This document shows, piece by piece, positions 9,324 to 19,124 of a stretch of 64,000 nucleotides of DNA (within the stretch, counting starts at the first letter, position 1; each line of letters starts with the position of its first letter). The DNA comes from Marinobacter goseongensis (GTDB lineage: Bacteria > Pseudomonadota > Gammaproteobacteria > Pseudomonadales > Oleiphilaceae). The position numbers and the translations under genes are program-made. Below the pieces are notes generated by a model. The model was not told where the DNA came from, searched no databases, and saw only the letters and a program-made list of their open reading frames with translations. The stretch covers positions 124,001-188,000 of the forward strand of contig NZ_JAKZAI010000007.1 in assembly GCF_023156235.1 (NCBI RefSeq). The letters run 5' to 3'.

Positions 9324-10802
9324 ATGAGCGAAGAGATACTGATCAACGTAACCCCGGTCGAAACGCGGGTGGCGCTTGTCGAAAACGGCATGTTGCAGGA
9401 AGCCTACATCGAGCGAACCAGCCGCAAGGGTATCGTTGGCAACATCTACAAGGGCAAAGTGGTCAGGGTGTTGCCCGGCATGGAAGCGGCGTTCGTGGAT
9501 ATCGGCCTGGAGCGGGCAGCTTTCATTCACGCGTCTGACGTGGTCAACGGGCAGTCCTCCGAAGATGGTAACGACACCCCCAAAGTGGTCCCCGACATCC
9601 GCACCCTGCTGCGCGAAGGCCAGTCCCTGGTGGTGCAGGTCACCAAGGATCCGATCGGAACCAAAGGCGCCCGACTGACGACCCAGCTGTCGATCCCCTC
9701 GCGTTATCTGGTGTTCATGCCCGGTACCAGCCATATTGGTATCTCCCAGCGGATTGAAGACGAAAACGAGCGCGCGCGGTTGAAATCCGTCGTCGAGACG
9801 GCCGCGGCCGCAGAGTCCGACGTGCAGGGTGGCTATATCATTCGCACCGCCGCCGAAGCCGCAGCCTCCGATGACCTCATCGGCGACATGAACTACCTGC
9901 ACCGGTTGAGCCATTCGATCCACGAACGGATTTCCCGGGTACAGGCGCCCGCGGTGGTGTATCAGGACCTGCCGCTGTTTATCCGCACCATCCGTGATCT
10001 GATACGTCCCCAGACCGAGAAAGTCCGCATCGACAGCCGCGAGAGCTATCAGCGGGTTATGGGCTTCGTTGAGGAGTTTGTTACCGAGTTCTCGGAAAAG
10101 GTGGAGTATTACCCGGGTGAACGCCCGATTTTTGATCTTTATTCCGTTGAAGACGAGATTCAGAAGGCATTGAGCCGCAAAGTGCAGCTGAAATCCGGCG
10201 GCTACGTGATCATTGACCAGACCGAAGCGATGACCACCATTGATATCAACACCGGGGCGTTTGTCGGGCATCGCAATCTTGAAGAGACCATCTTCAAGAC
10301 CAACCTTGAAGCGGCCCGGTCGATCAGCCGGCAACTGAGATTGCGCAACCTCGGTGGCATCATCATTATCGATTTTATCGACATGGATGATCCGGAGCAC
10401 CAGCGCCAGGTGCACCGCATGCTCGAGAAAATGCTGGAGCGGGACCACGCCAAGACCAAGATCACCGGCGTGTCGGAACTGGGATTGGTGGAGATGACGC
10501 GCAAGCGCACCACCGAGAGCCTGGGCCAGGTGTTGTGTGAGCCCTGTCCTATTTGCGATGGTCGTGGCTTCCTCAAAACCAGCGAGACCGTCTGCTATGA
10601 GGTGTTTCGGGAGATCTTGCGGGTAAATCGCGCCTATGACGCCGAGAGTTATCTGGTGATGGCCTCCCAGAGTGTGGTGGACCGGCTGCTGGATGAGGAA
10701 TCCGACAACGTCGCGGACCTGGAAACCTTCATAGAGAAAACCATCCGCTTTCAGGTAGAGCCCTTCTACAGTCAGGAACAGTATGACGTGGTGCTTTTGT
10801 AG
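9324..10802 (+). CDS. rng: Ribonuclease G
   Basis: RNase G, 492 residues, a single-strand endoribonuclease that matures the 5' end of 16S rRNA and takes part in mRNA decay. An S1 RNA-binding domain occupies roughly residues 38-125. The catalytic DNase-I-like subdomain follows, with metal-binding aspartates in TTIDINTGAF (about 306) and IIIIDFIDMDD (about 350). The zinc-link motif CxxCxxC appears as CEPCPIC near 406-411. There is no RNase E-type C-terminal scaffold, which together with the length separates it from RNase E. Confidence 0.96.
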   Translation: MSEEILINVTPVETRVALVENGMLQEAYIERTSRKGIVGNIYKGKVVRVLPGMEAAFVDIGLERAAFIHASDVVNGQSSEDGNDTPKVVPDIRTLLREGQSLVVQVTKDPIGTKGARLTTQLSIPSRYLVFMPGTSHIGISQRIEDENERARLKSVVETAAAAESDVQGGYIIRTAAEAAASDDLIGDMNYLHRLSHSIHERISRVQAPAVVYQDLPLFIRTIRDLIRPQTEKVRIDSRESYQRVMGFVEEFVTEFSEKVEYYPGERPIFDLYSVEDEIQKALSRKVQLKSGGYVIIDQTEAMTTIDINTGAFVGHRNLEETIFKTNLEAARSISRQLRLRNLGGIIIIDFIDMDDPEHQRQVHRMLEKMLERDHAKTKITGVSELGLVEMTRKRTTESLGQVLCEPCPICDGRGFLKTSETVCYEVFREILRVNRAYDAESYLVMASQSVVDRLLDEESDNVADLETFIEKTIRFQVEPFYSQEQYDVVLL

Positions 10803-10808
10803 ACAGTC

Positions 10809-13800
10809 ATGAGTAACGAACAGGATCCGGAGAGCACTTCGGTCCGGCTGTTATCCAGACTGGCCGGCCTGGTGTGGTGGCTGTTGCTGGCGGGTCTGGT
10901 GCTGCTGGCACTGTATGCCGGCATTGGCCGACAACTGACCCAGAACATCGATAACTTCCGCACTGATATCGAGAACCGGCTATCTGCCGAGCTGGGGCAC
11001 GAGATCTCCATCGGCGCCCTCCGCTCCAGCTGGAACTGGCTCGACCCATCGATTGAAGCCCGCAATCTGAGTGTCCGCAGCGAGCCGGAAGGAGAGGTGG
11101 TGGGAACCCTCCAGCACCTGCGCATCCGCCTGGATACCCTGGCCTCGCTCTTCCGACTGCGCATCGTATTCGCGGATTTCGAGGCGGACGGTCTCGAAGT
11201 CACGCTGAACCAGACTGTGGCGGGTGATGTGTCGGTCGAGGGCGCGGACCTGCCGGAGCCGGTGACCGACGATCTGAAAAAGTGGCTGGGTCTGGCTGGT
11301 GCCTGGCTGTCAGACCCCAGTGTGCGAATCACCCGGGTGAACCTGGGGATTCGGGACAACAACGGCAAAATCCGCTATGTCGACATACCACAGCTGAATC
11401 TGGTCTATCGCCGCGGGCTCTTCCAGGCCTCAGGCCGTGCCATGCAGGCCGGTACCACGCAGCAACTCGCCAGCTTCAGCCTGCTTGGTCAGCGTTTTTT
11501 CCGAGGGGGGTTCAACGGCCAGCTGTACGTGAATGTGAATTCTGGCCGGCTGTTCGATGGGCTGATTGACGAATACGCCTGGCGTGATATCCGTGTCGAG
11601 GGTTTTGATCTGGGCGGTGAGGCGTGGCTAACCTTCCGCAATGGCCGTCTGGAGCAGGCGACGGGCACCGTAGAAACGCCCTACCTGCAACTCGGCGTGG
11701 GCAGGCAATCGCTGGCGCCGCTGGAAAACATTCGTACCCGTTTCGGCTGGCGGCGCAGTGAGACGGCGTTGACGGAAGCGAGTCCGGCGGATCTGGAGAG
11801 CCTGGCCGGCGCCGGTGAAATCCACCTGACCAACCTCGAGTGGAGCTGGGATGGTGTCCAGGTTTCCCCGTTCAGTCTCCGGATTCTGCAGCTGGAAGGC
11901 GGTATCGATATTATCGCAGATGACGTTCCCCTGAGTCCGATCAGCCAGGTGTTTACCGGTGTTGGGCTATTGCCGGCTGTCGCCCGTGACGCCCTGGAAA
12001 ATTACCAGCCGGGTGGGGAGCTTGACGATCTCCGGTTCCGTCTGGCTGACGACACGGATGACGGCTTTCATCTATCAGCATTGCTGGATGATGTCAGTGT
12101 GGCGGCCCATGGCGGTGCGCCGGGCGTTCGCGGTCTGAACGGACAACTGGTGATGACAGCGCGCCATGGGTACGTCGACGCCGACAGCCGGGACGTGACG
12201 CTGGGTTTTCCGAAACTGTTCGGTCGAGACTGGCTGCTGTCCCGTTTTCAGGGCAAAGTGGATTGGCAACTTGATGGCGACATCACCCGGGTCTGGTCCG
12301 ACAGCCTGGAAATGGCCTATGGCGAGCAGACTTCCCTGGGTGGCGCTTTCGATCTGCGCTTGGATCGTGGGGGCGAGGATAACCTCAGCTTGCGGGTGGG
12401 GGTTCGGGATGGCAGGGCCGACATGCTCGGGGATTTCGTGCCGGTCAAAGTGGTCAATCCGGAGCTTTACCAGTGGCTGACCACGGCCATTACCCAGGCG
12501 GATATTACCGAGGGCGTCTATTACGGCCACGGCCAGATTGATCGTGATGCCCCCAAGGGCTCGTTTGTATCATCCATGCGTTACCGCTTCGACAACGCCA
12601 GTGTGCGCTATGATGAGCGTTGGCCCGCAGTGGACAATGCCCGTGGTGAGGTGTTCATACACGGTGGCCGCACTCGCGTCAGCCTGGAGGAAGGCCGCAC
12701 CGGTCAGTTGACGCTGTCGCCCAGCGAGGTCCGGGTTAACCCGGTCAATGATCGCCTGACTCTGGAAGTGGATGCCAAAGCCGGTATGCCAGGCTCCGCC
12801 GTGGCTTACTGGCTGCAGAACAGTCCGCTGGGGGAAATGGCCGGTGGCGTGGGAGGCAGTGTCGGTATTGATGGGGATTACACTCTGGATCTGGCTCTGG
12901 CGTTGCCGCTTGGCACAGCGCCGGCCGATACGCAACCGCAGGTAGAGGTCACCGTTGGTACAGACAACGGGAAGGTCACTTATGCTGCCGCAGGGCTGGT
13001 CTGGGAACAGGTTGCAGGACAGCTTCGTTACAGCACTCGTACAGGCTTTGCCGGTGACCCCTTGCGGGCACAGTTCCTGGGCGGCCCGGTGAGGGTGTCG
13101 TTCCGGCAAGGTGGCGCCGACGATGCCCTGACGATCCAGCAGCGGGGGCAAGTCAGTTTCCCTGGTCTGTTCCGTCGCAGTGGCTACGACGGCGTGGAAA
13201 ACCTCGGCATTGAGGGGGTTACCGATTACACCGCCTCGCTGGACGTAGCCAAGCATCGTGCCCCGATCGTCACCCTGCGCTCCAATCTGAAAGGCGCATC
13301 GGTAAACTGGCCTGAGCCCCTGGCCAAAACCGCCGAAGAGGAAGCACCGCTGAGCATTGCTATCGACCCGGCACGCGAGACTGGTGTCGGTATCGCTGTG
13401 ACGTGGGAAAACCGTCTGGCGCTGGATATGTTGCGAAGTGACAGCGGTCTCGCTATCAGTATCAGCCGGCTCTGGCTGGGCCGCCAGTTGCTGACCGACA
13501 TCGACATATCCGCCAGTGATCTGGGTGACCGGTGGGTGATCAATACCCAGTCGGACAGGGCGGTCGCCAGGGTGGTGTTGCCTGAGGGTGACGAGGCGAT
13601 CACGGCAGACTTCGAGAGCCTGCACCTGTTCAGTGATGGCGGCGACCCCGGCGATCCGGAACCTGAACAACTGAGCATTGACGAGCAGTTGGAAGCCTTC
13701 CGCAACCTCGAGATCGGCGAGTGGCCGGACATCGACGTGCGCATCGCGCAATTGACGCTGAACGACGAGGCACTGGGTGCCTGGTCATTCCTTCTGCGCC

Positions 13801-14549
13801 CGCAACCCTATCGCTTGCAGGTTGAGAGCATCGAAGGTGAACTCAATTCCCTGAGTCTCGCCGGCGAAATGATCTGGAGCATTGCCGGCGACCGTGAAAC
13901 TACCCGTTTTGTCGGGGAGATCAGCGGCGGAACACTCGCGGACCTTGGCAACCTGTTTGGCTCTGAAATTCCACTTCGCAATGATAAAACCGCCATGCAA
14001 CTGGATCTGGATTGGCCCGGGCGCCCCAATGGTTTCATGCTTGAAGAGTTGAGCGGTTCAGTGAGTCTGCGACTGGACGACGGTGTGATTCTGGAGCGCA
14101 ACAACACCGCCCAGGTTTTCCGGGTGTTCAATCTTCTGAACTCGGATACGCTGTGGCGCCGCTTGCAGCTGGATTTCTCGGATCTGTATGAAGCGGGCGT
14201 GGCATTCGATGCCATCTCCGGCAAAGCAGTGATGACCCGGGGATTGCTGACCTGGGACCCTGAGTTGCAGGTGGTCGGTCCCTCGGGCGCTTTCCGCCTG
14301 TCCGGCACTACCAGCATGGTTGAAGAGACCCTCGACATGCAGCTGGTGGTGGTGCTGCCGCTGACGCAGAACCTGCCACTGGCCGCGTTGCTGATGGGGG
14401 CCAGTGCGCCGATCGGTGGGGCCTTGTTCGTGCTGGACAAAATCCTCGGTGACCCGTTGAGCAAACTGACCAGTGCATCTTATAGTGTAACCGGCAGCTG
14501 GGACGAACCCGAGGTGAACCTGCGTCGGGTTTTCGGTGGTGGTGAGTGA
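10809..14549 (+). CDS. yhdP: YhdP family AsmA-like envelope lipid-transfer protein
   Basis: A very large (1246-residue) inner-membrane-anchored protein with one N-terminal helix (about residues 19-41, LAGLVWWLLLAGLVLLALYAGI). A long repetitive beta-rich periplasmic region (DUF3971/AsmA-like) follows, ending in a hydrophobic C-terminal segment near LLMGASAPIGGALFVLDKIL. Family members (YhdP, TamB, YdbH) form bridge-like channels that move phospholipids to the outer membrane. It begins six bases after rng and sits in the conserved rng-yhdP-nit order. Confidence 0.93.
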   Translation: MSNEQDPESTSVRLLSRLAGLVWWLLLAGLVLLALYAGIGRQLTQNIDNFRTDIENRLSAELGHEISIGALRSSWNWLDPSIEARNLSVRSEPEGEVVGTLQHLRIRLDTLASLFRLRIVFADFEADGLEVTLNQTVAGDVSVEGADLPEPVTDDLKKWLGLAGAWLSDPSVRITRVNLGIRDNNGKIRYVDIPQLNLVYRRGLFQASGRAMQAGTTQQLASFSLLGQRFFRGGFNGQLYVNVNSGRLFDGLIDEYAWRDIRVEGFDLGGEAWLTFRNGRLEQATGTVETPYLQLGVGRQSLAPLENIRTRFGWRRSETALTEASPADLESLAGAGEIHLTNLEWSWDGVQVSPFSLRILQLEGGIDIIADDVPLSPISQVFTGVGLLPAVARDALENYQPGGELDDLRFRLADDTDDGFHLSALLDDVSVAAHGGAPGVRGLNGQLVMTARHGYVDADSRDVTLGFPKLFGRDWLLSRFQGKVDWQLDGDITRVWSDSLEMAYGEQTSLGGAFDLRLDRGGEDNLSLRVGVRDGRADMLGDFVPVKVVNPELYQWLTTAITQADITEGVYYGHGQIDRDAPKGSFVSSMRYRFDNASVRYDERWPAVDNARGEVFIHGGRTRVSLEEGRTGQLTLSPSEVRVNPVNDRLTLEVDAKAGMPGSAVAYWLQNSPLGEMAGGVGGSVGIDGDYTLDLALALPLGTAPADTQPQVEVTVGTDNGKVTYAAAGLVWEQVAGQLRYSTRTGFAGDPLRAQFLGGPVRVSFRQGGADDALTIQQRGQVSFPGLFRRSGYDGVENLGIEGVTDYTASLDVAKHRAPIVTLRSNLKGASVNWPEPLAKTAEEEAPLSIAIDPARETGVGIAVTWENRLALDMLRSDSGLAISISRLWLGRQLLTDIDISASDLGDRWVINTQSDRAVARVVLPEGDEAITADFESLHLFSDGGDPGDPEPEQLSIDEQLEAFRNLEIGEWPDIDVRIAQLTLNDEALGAWSFLLRPQPYRLQVESIEGELNSLSLAGEMIWSIAGDRETTRFVGEISGGTLADLGNLFGSEIPLRNDKTAMQLDLDWPGRPNGFMLEELSGSVSLRLDDGVILERNNTAQVFRVFNLLNSDTLWRRLQLDFSDLYEAGVAFDAISGKAVMTRGLLTWDPELQVVGPSGAFRLSGTTSMVEETLDMQLVVVLPLTQNLPLAALLMGASAPIGGALFVLDKILGDPLSKLTSASYSVTGSWDEPEVNLRRVFGGGE

Positions 14550-14585
14550 CCTCGGACCGGTGGAACAAACTAGGGGAGTCTGCTG

Positions 14586-15434
14586 ATGACGAATCCATCC
14601 GATCAGATCGTAGCCGCGATACAGATGGTGAGTACGCACGACCTGCAGGCGAATCTCGCCGAGGCAGGGCGACTGTTGTCGGAAGCGGCGAAGATGGGTG
14701 CCCGGGTGGCGGTGTTGCCGGAGAACTTTGCGGTGCTGGCGACCTCGCAGATGGTGGCGTGCGGCCAGCAGGAAGTCTCGGCCGAGCCGGTGATCCGTCG
14801 CTTCCTGGCGGAGCAGGCACGCCAACTGGGCTTGTGGATTGTGGGGGGCTCTTTGCCGCTGGCAAACCGTCCTGACGGTTCCATGATCGAGGGGCGGGCA
14901 AGAGCCAGTTGCCTGGTGTTTGACGATCAGGGGCGGGAAGTGGCTCGCTACGACAAGATCCACCTGTTTGATGCCACGGTGGAAGACGCTCATGGGCAGT
15001 ATCGCGAGTCCGACACGTTCGAGCCCGGTGACGCGCTGGTGACCGTGCCGACACCGGCCGGGCTTCTGGGACTGGCGGTCTGCTACGACCTGAGGTTCCC
15101 GGAGCTGTTCAGGGCCCTGCGAGAGCTGGGCGTTGACTGGGTGTGTCTACCCAGCGCATTCACCTGGCAAACCGGCGACGCCCACTGGCATGCACTGATC
15201 CGCGCCCGTGCCATCGAGAATCAGATCTGGGTGGTTGCCCCCGGGCAGGGCGGGCAGAACAGCGAGCGCCGTCGCACCTATGGTCACAGTCTGATCTGCG
15301 ACCCCTGGGGAAAAGTGGTTTCAGAAATTGATGAGGGGCCGGGGGTGATCACCGCCGGGCTCGACACGGATCACCTCAACAACGTGCGCAGCCGCATGCC
15401 GGTGTGGGAACATCGGCGCCTGACCCGCGGCTGA
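14586..15434 (+). CDS. Carbon-nitrogen hydrolase (Nit1-like, probable deaminated-glutathione amidase)
   Basis: A 282-residue nitrilase-superfamily amidase with the complete Glu-Lys-Cys triad: E46 in LPENF, K124 in YDKIHLFD and C166 in VCYDLRFPELF. The Nit branch hydrolyses the amide of deaminated glutathione, a side product of transaminases. That substrate is inferred from the DLRFPELFRALRELG context and from the location downstream of yhdP. It is the last gene of the mre run and converges on darP with a 15-base gap. In Pseudomonas the next gene would be tldD, which is absent here. Confidence 0.9.
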   Translation: MTNPSDQIVAAIQMVSTHDLQANLAEAGRLLSEAAKMGARVAVLPENFAVLATSQMVACGQQEVSAEPVIRRFLAEQARQLGLWIVGGSLPLANRPDGSMIEGRARASCLVFDDQGREVARYDKIHLFDATVEDAHGQYRESDTFEPGDALVTVPTPAGLLGLAVCYDLRFPELFRALRELGVDWVCLPSAFTWQTGDAHWHALIRARAIENQIWVVAPGQGGQNSERRRTYGHSLICDPWGKVVSEIDEGPGVITAGLDTDHLNNVRSRMPVWEHRRLTRG

Positions 15435-15449
15435 TGCTGGTCTGGCGAG

Positions 15450-15968
15450 TTAGGCGATGTCGTCAATGCATTCCCGCAGATAGCGAAAAAGCTTCTTCGC
15501 CTGTCCGGTGTTTTTTTGCTTCTCCACATCTTTCCGGGCATTACGGGCAAGGTTGCGGAGGTGCTGCACGTCGGCGCCCGGACAGTAATCGAGAAATTCA
15601 CCCACCGCCGGGTCACCCTCGCTGATCATCCGGTCGCGCCATCGTTCTGCCAGGTGATGACGGCGAGTGTGCTCTTCGCTGCCGGCGTCAAAGGCATCGA
15701 TGGCACGCCTCAGACCCTCGGGGTCGTCTTCCTGACGAATAACCTTGCCAATGTACTGCAGGTGCCGGCGCTTCGCCTCGTTCTGGCGTATCCGCCGGGA
15801 CTCCTCGATGGCCGCCCGCAACGTGTCGCTGATGCTCAGCGTATCAAGTTGATCGTTGCTCAGTTCCAGCATCCGCTTGCCGATGTCCTGGAGCGCATGG
15901 GATTCCCGCTTGAGCTGGGATTTGCTGGGCCCGAGGTATTCGGGGCTGTCGTTGTCGTGATCAGTCAT
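15450..15968 (-). CDS. darP: Ribosome-associated protein DarP (YjgA, DUF615)
   Basis: A 172-residue helical, highly charged protein of the YjgA/DarP family, which binds late 50S precursors and assists large-subunit maturation. ATG 15968 gives the family start (MTDHDNDSPEYLGPSKSQLKRE). The open frame upstream of it lies inside mgtE and is not coding. It follows mgtE with an eight-base gap, so the two are probably cotranscribed. In Pseudomonas yjgA sits on the same strand as nit, between tldD and pmbA; here it faces the other way. Confidence 0.93.
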   Translation of the reverse strand: MTDHDNDSPEYLGPSKSQLKRESHALQDIGKRMLELSNDQLDTLSISDTLRAAIEESRRIRQNEAKRRHLQYIGKVIRQEDDPEGLRRAIDAFDAGSEEHTRRHHLAERWRDRMISEGDPAVGEFLDYCPGADVQHLRNLARNARKDVEKQKNTGQAKKLFRYLRECIDDIA

Positions 15969-15976
15969 GGTATTGC

Positions 15977-17338
15977 CTATGCGTAAAACAGGGTGGCCAG
16001 GCCGAGGAAAGACATGAAGCCTACCACATCGGTCACCGTGGTCAGGATCACGCTGCCTGCCAGGGCAGGGTCGATGTTGCGTGACTTGAGAAACAGCGGC
16101 AGCACGGTGCCTACCAGCGCGGCTGCGACCAGGTTGATGACCAGAGCCGCCGCAATGATGGCGCCGATCAGATAATCCTGGAACCAGAGGGTAGCGGCGG
16201 TCGCCACCACAACGGCCCACAACAGACCATTGAGAATGCCCGCTACAAACTCCCGGTTGAGCAGCCAGCCGACGTTCGCGCCGCTGATCTGCCCCACGGC
16301 CATGCCGCGGATGACCAGGGTCAGGGTCTGGCTGCCTGCAATGCCGCCCATGCTGGCAACAATCGGCATCAACACGGCCAGCGCCACCACCTTGGCGATG
16401 GTTTCCTCAAACAGACCAATAACCGCGGAGGCGGTGAATGCGGTGAGCAAGTTGATGCCCAGCCACACCGCGCGGCGCCGCGTGGTTTTCAGAATAGGCG
16501 CGAAGGTGTCTTCGTCTTCGTCCAGACCGGCCATGCTCATCAGGGAGTGGTCGGCGTCCTCACGGATAACATCCACCACGTCATCGATGGTGATGCGCCC
16601 GAGCAGGTGGCCCTCGTCGTTGACCACCGGTGCGGAGATCAGGTCGTAACGCTCAAACAGGGTCGCCACCTTGGTGTCGGACAGGGTGACCGGAATCGGC
16701 TCGATATCGGTATCCATCACCTCCCGGACCGTTGACGCCGGGTTCGACACCAGCATCTTGGTGATCGGCAGCATGCCGATGAATTCATCCCGCCGGCTGA
16801 CCACGATCAGACTGTCAGTCATTGGTGGCAGGTTACGGTGGCGGCGAAGATAACGAAGTACCACGTCGATGCTGATGTCGGGCCGCACCGTGATGGTGTC
16901 GGTGTTCATCAGGCCGCCGGCGGTGTCCTCCGGGTAAGCGAGTACTTCCTCTACCCGTTGCCGGTCCTGCTCGTCCATGGTATCCAGCACTTCCTGGATA
17001 ACCGTGTCCGGCAGCTGCTGCAGTAAGTCGGCGAGATCGTCGGATTCGAAATCCTCGATGATGTCGGCCAGTTCCTGGGCGTTCAGCTGACTGAGAAAGT
17101 AGCCCCGGATGTCGTCATTGAGGTACTGGAGAACCTCGCCTTCCAGTTGCTTGTCGACCAGATTCCACAGCAGTGCACGCTGGCGAGGTGGCGATGATTC
17201 CAGCAGGTGGGCGATATCGCTGGGGCTCAGGCCGCCATTCAGGATGCGGGCAACCTGTTTCAGCGCACCACTGTCCAGCGCTTCGCTGAGAGAGCGAAGG
17301 CGCTGGCGGGCCTGGCTTTTTTCCAGAATATCGGTCAT
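15977..17338 (-). CDS. mgtE: Magnesium transporter MgtE
   Basis: MgtE, 453 residues, a dimeric Mg2+ channel gated by intracellular magnesium. An N-terminal superhelical domain (to about 130) is rich in LLxxLPxxxxxxxLxxM-type repeats. A CBS pair follows (about 140-260; TDSLIVVSRRDEFIGMLPI and APVVNDEGHLLGRITIDDVVDVI). Five membrane helices end the protein, containing the pore signature MPIVASMGGIAGSQ. Length and domain order are standard. It is 94 bases downstream of ptsO, so it may share that transcript or have its own promoter in the gap. Confidence 0.95.
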   Translation of the reverse strand: MTDILEKSQARQRLRSLSEALDSGALKQVARILNGGLSPSDIAHLLESSPPRQRALLWNLVDKQLEGEVLQYLNDDIRGYFLSQLNAQELADIIEDFESDDLADLLQQLPDTVIQEVLDTMDEQDRQRVEEVLAYPEDTAGGLMNTDTITVRPDISIDVVLRYLRRHRNLPPMTDSLIVVSRRDEFIGMLPITKMLVSNPASTVREVMDTDIEPIPVTLSDTKVATLFERYDLISAPVVNDEGHLLGRITIDDVVDVIREDADHSLMSMAGLDEDEDTFAPILKTTRRRAVWLGINLLTAFTASAVIGLFEETIAKVVALAVLMPIVASMGGIAGSQTLTLVIRGMAVGQISGANVGWLLNREFVAGILNGLLWAVVVATAATLWFQDYLIGAIIAAALVINLVAAALVGTVLPLFLKSRNIDPALAGSVILTTVTDVVGFMSFLGLATLFYA

Positions 17339-17432
17339 GAATCACCCACAGTCAGAAAACCTTAGCATTATAGCGGAGTTAGGCGTCACAGGTGAGAAAG
17401 AGTTGTAGGTGAATGTCGCAGGTGACTGAGCG

Positions 17433-17702
17433 CTACTCACCCTCGCCAAAGTAGTCGTTAATGAGTTCGATCAGTGCGTCGATGGCAGCCTCTTCGTCCG
17501 GGCCCTCTGCCACCAGCTCCACTTCGGTCCCCTTGCTCGCCGCCAGCATCATCACCTGCATGATGTTCTTGGCGTCCACCTCCCGGCCCTTGCTGCTGAT
17601 TCTCACAGTGCTCTGGTAGGTCGACGCGGTGGCGACCAGCTTGGCGGTGGCCCGCGCATGCAGGCCCAGTTTATTGATGATGGTGACGGTGCGGCGGATC
17701 AT
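17433..17702 (-). CDS. ptsO: Nitrogen-PTS phosphocarrier protein NPr (HPr-like)
   Basis: An 89-residue HPr-family protein with the phosphorylatable H15 in KLGLHARA, acting between EI-Ntr and EIIA-Ntr. The regulatory serine region reads KNIMQVMMLAASKG instead of the KSIMGVMSL of Gram-positive HPr, as in other NPr proteins. It starts six bases after the rapZ stop in the conserved order rpoN-hpf-ptsN-rapZ-ptsO. EI-Ntr (ptsP) is not in this window. Confidence 0.94.
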   Translation of the reverse strand: MIRRTVTIINKLGLHARATAKLVATASTYQSTVRISSKGREVDAKNIMQVMMLAASKGTEVELVAEGPDEEAAIDALIELINDYFGEGE

Positions 17703-17708
17703 GATGGA

Positions 17709-18596
17709 TCAGGTTAGCTCGCGGTTCTGCAGGTGAGGCAGCTCGCTGTGTCGAACCTGGACGTTGTTGTACCTGGTGCGGAAATACCGGCCGATCTGCT
17801 CGCATACGTACACTGAACGATGCTGGCCCCCGGTGCAACCGATGGAGATGGTCATGTAGCTGCGGTTGCTGTCTGCGAATGAGGGTAGCCAGTTCTCAAG
17901 AAAACCGGTGAGGTCGTCCACCATTTTGCGGGTCAGCGGTTCTTTCTCGAGAAAATCAATAACCGGTTGGTCAGTGCCCACAAACTGCCGCAGGCTCGTA
18001 TCCCAGTAGGGATTCGGCAGGCAGCGCACGTCAAAGACATAATCCGAGTCCAGTGGCACGCCGTGCTTGAACCCGAAAGACTGGAACAGCAGTGCCAGTT
18101 CCTGATCCTTGCGGCCAACAATACGTTGCTTGACCATATCCCTGAGTTCGTACATGGACAGGCCGGTGGTGTCGACGTAGAGATCGGCCAGTTTCGATAG
18201 CGGCTCCAGCAGCTTTTTCTCGTTGCCAATCGCTTCCCGCAGCGATGTTTTGTCATCACTCAACGGATGCTTGCGTCGGGTGGCATGAAAGCGCTGAAGC
18301 AGGGATTGTTCGTCGGCGTCGAGGTAGATAATCTCAACGGTCACGCCTGTTTCCTGAAGCTGGCGGTAGATGGTCTCGAAATTCGACAGCTCACCGGCAA
18401 GATTGCGCGCGTCGATACTGACGGCCATTTTTCGCAACCGCCCCGGTGACGTACTGTGGCTGGTGGCCTCTGTGGTCAGTGGAAACAGCAGGCCGATGGG
18501 CAGGTTGTCGATGCAGAAAAAGCCCAGGTCCTCAAGGACATGTAACGCCGTACTCTTCCCGGAGCCGGATCTGCCACTGACTATGATCAGTTTCAT
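17709..18596 (-). CDS. rapZ: RNase adapter protein RapZ
   Basis: RapZ (YvcJ family), 295 residues from ATG 18596. A P-loop GRSGSGKS lies at residues 8-15, and the C-terminal domain contains the GCTGGQHRSVYV signature. In enterobacteria RapZ presents the GlmZ sRNA to RNase E and senses glucosamine-6-phosphate; here only the family assignment is direct. The open frame extends 26 codons upstream, but the start at 18596 matches the family (MKLIIVSGRSGSGKS) and has AGG-containing sequence before it. Confidence 0.95.
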   Translation of the reverse strand: MKLIIVSGRSGSGKSTALHVLEDLGFFCIDNLPIGLLFPLTTEATSHSTSPGRLRKMAVSIDARNLAGELSNFETIYRQLQETGVTVEIIYLDADEQSLLQRFHATRRKHPLSDDKTSLREAIGNEKKLLEPLSKLADLYVDTTGLSMYELRDMVKQRIVGRKDQELALLFQSFGFKHGVPLDSDYVFDVRCLPNPYWDTSLRQFVGTDQPVIDFLEKEPLTRKMVDDLTGFLENWLPSFADSNRSYMTISIGCTGGQHRSVYVCEQIGRYFRTRYNNVQVRHSELPHLQNRELT

Positions 18597-18622
18597 TGCC
18601 TGTTGCCTCTGCTGGAATGCGG

Positions 18623-19093
18623 TCAGTCGCTGCTTTGAGTCATTCGGCTGAAGAGCGCCGGGGCATCGCTGCACTGCCGCAGTTGATCACAGAAATTCCG
18701 GTCATTGAACTTCTCCGCCAGCTGGCTGAGCAGTTCGAGGTGTTCGCTGGTGGCCTCCTTGGGAACGATGAGGGCAAACACCAGGTCTACCGGCTGATTG
18801 TCGATGGCGTCAAAACTCACCCCGTCTTCCAGGGTCAGGAGCACACCGATCACCCGGTCAAGCCCTTCCAGGCGACAGTGAGGGATGGCAATGCCCTCGC
18901 CGATACCAGTGCTGCCAAGCCTTTCCCGGGAAATCAGATTGTTGAAGATCTGCGTTTCGCTGAGTGTGGCGTCCTGCTGGTTCACAAGCTCTGCAATAAA
19001 TTCCAGAACCCGCTTCTTGCTGGACGCGGCCACCCGGCAAAGGGTCAGCTCCGGGGAAAGAATGGTTTCGATAGTCAGGGACGTGTCGCTCAT
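18623..19093 (-). CDS. ptsN: Nitrogen regulatory PTS protein EIIA-Ntr
   Basis: A 156-residue EIIA domain of the fructose/mannitol fold, with the phosphorylated histidine H72 in GIAIPHCRLE. EIIA-Ntr regulates potassium transport and other targets by protein contact, depending on its phosphorylation by NPr. It is separated from hpf upstream by 99 bases that hold a strong terminator, unlike the tight spacing to rapZ (26 bases) downstream. Confidence 0.95.
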   Translation of the reverse strand: MSDTSLTIETILSPELTLCRVAASSKKRVLEFIAELVNQQDATLSETQIFNNLISRERLGSTGIGEGIAIPHCRLEGLDRVIGVLLTLEDGVSFDAIDNQPVDLVFALIVPKEATSEHLELLSQLAEKFNDRNFCDQLRQCSDAPALFSRMTQSSD

Positions 19094-19124
19094 GGATCGA
19101 CTTTAGTTCCGTGAAGGTTTCCGT

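Noticed and set aside
9192..10448. 418-codon minus-strand open frame opposite rng
   Set aside because: Shadow of RNase G. The His/Gly/Asp-rich composition is typical of antisense frames in GC-rich genes.
12570..13751. 393-codon minus-strand open frame inside yhdP
   Set aside because: Antisense frame; yhdP is continuous and in conserved context.
15435..15449. Remnant of tldD between the nitrilase and darP genes
   Set aside because: Only 15 bases separate the two genes; no room for a pseudogene.
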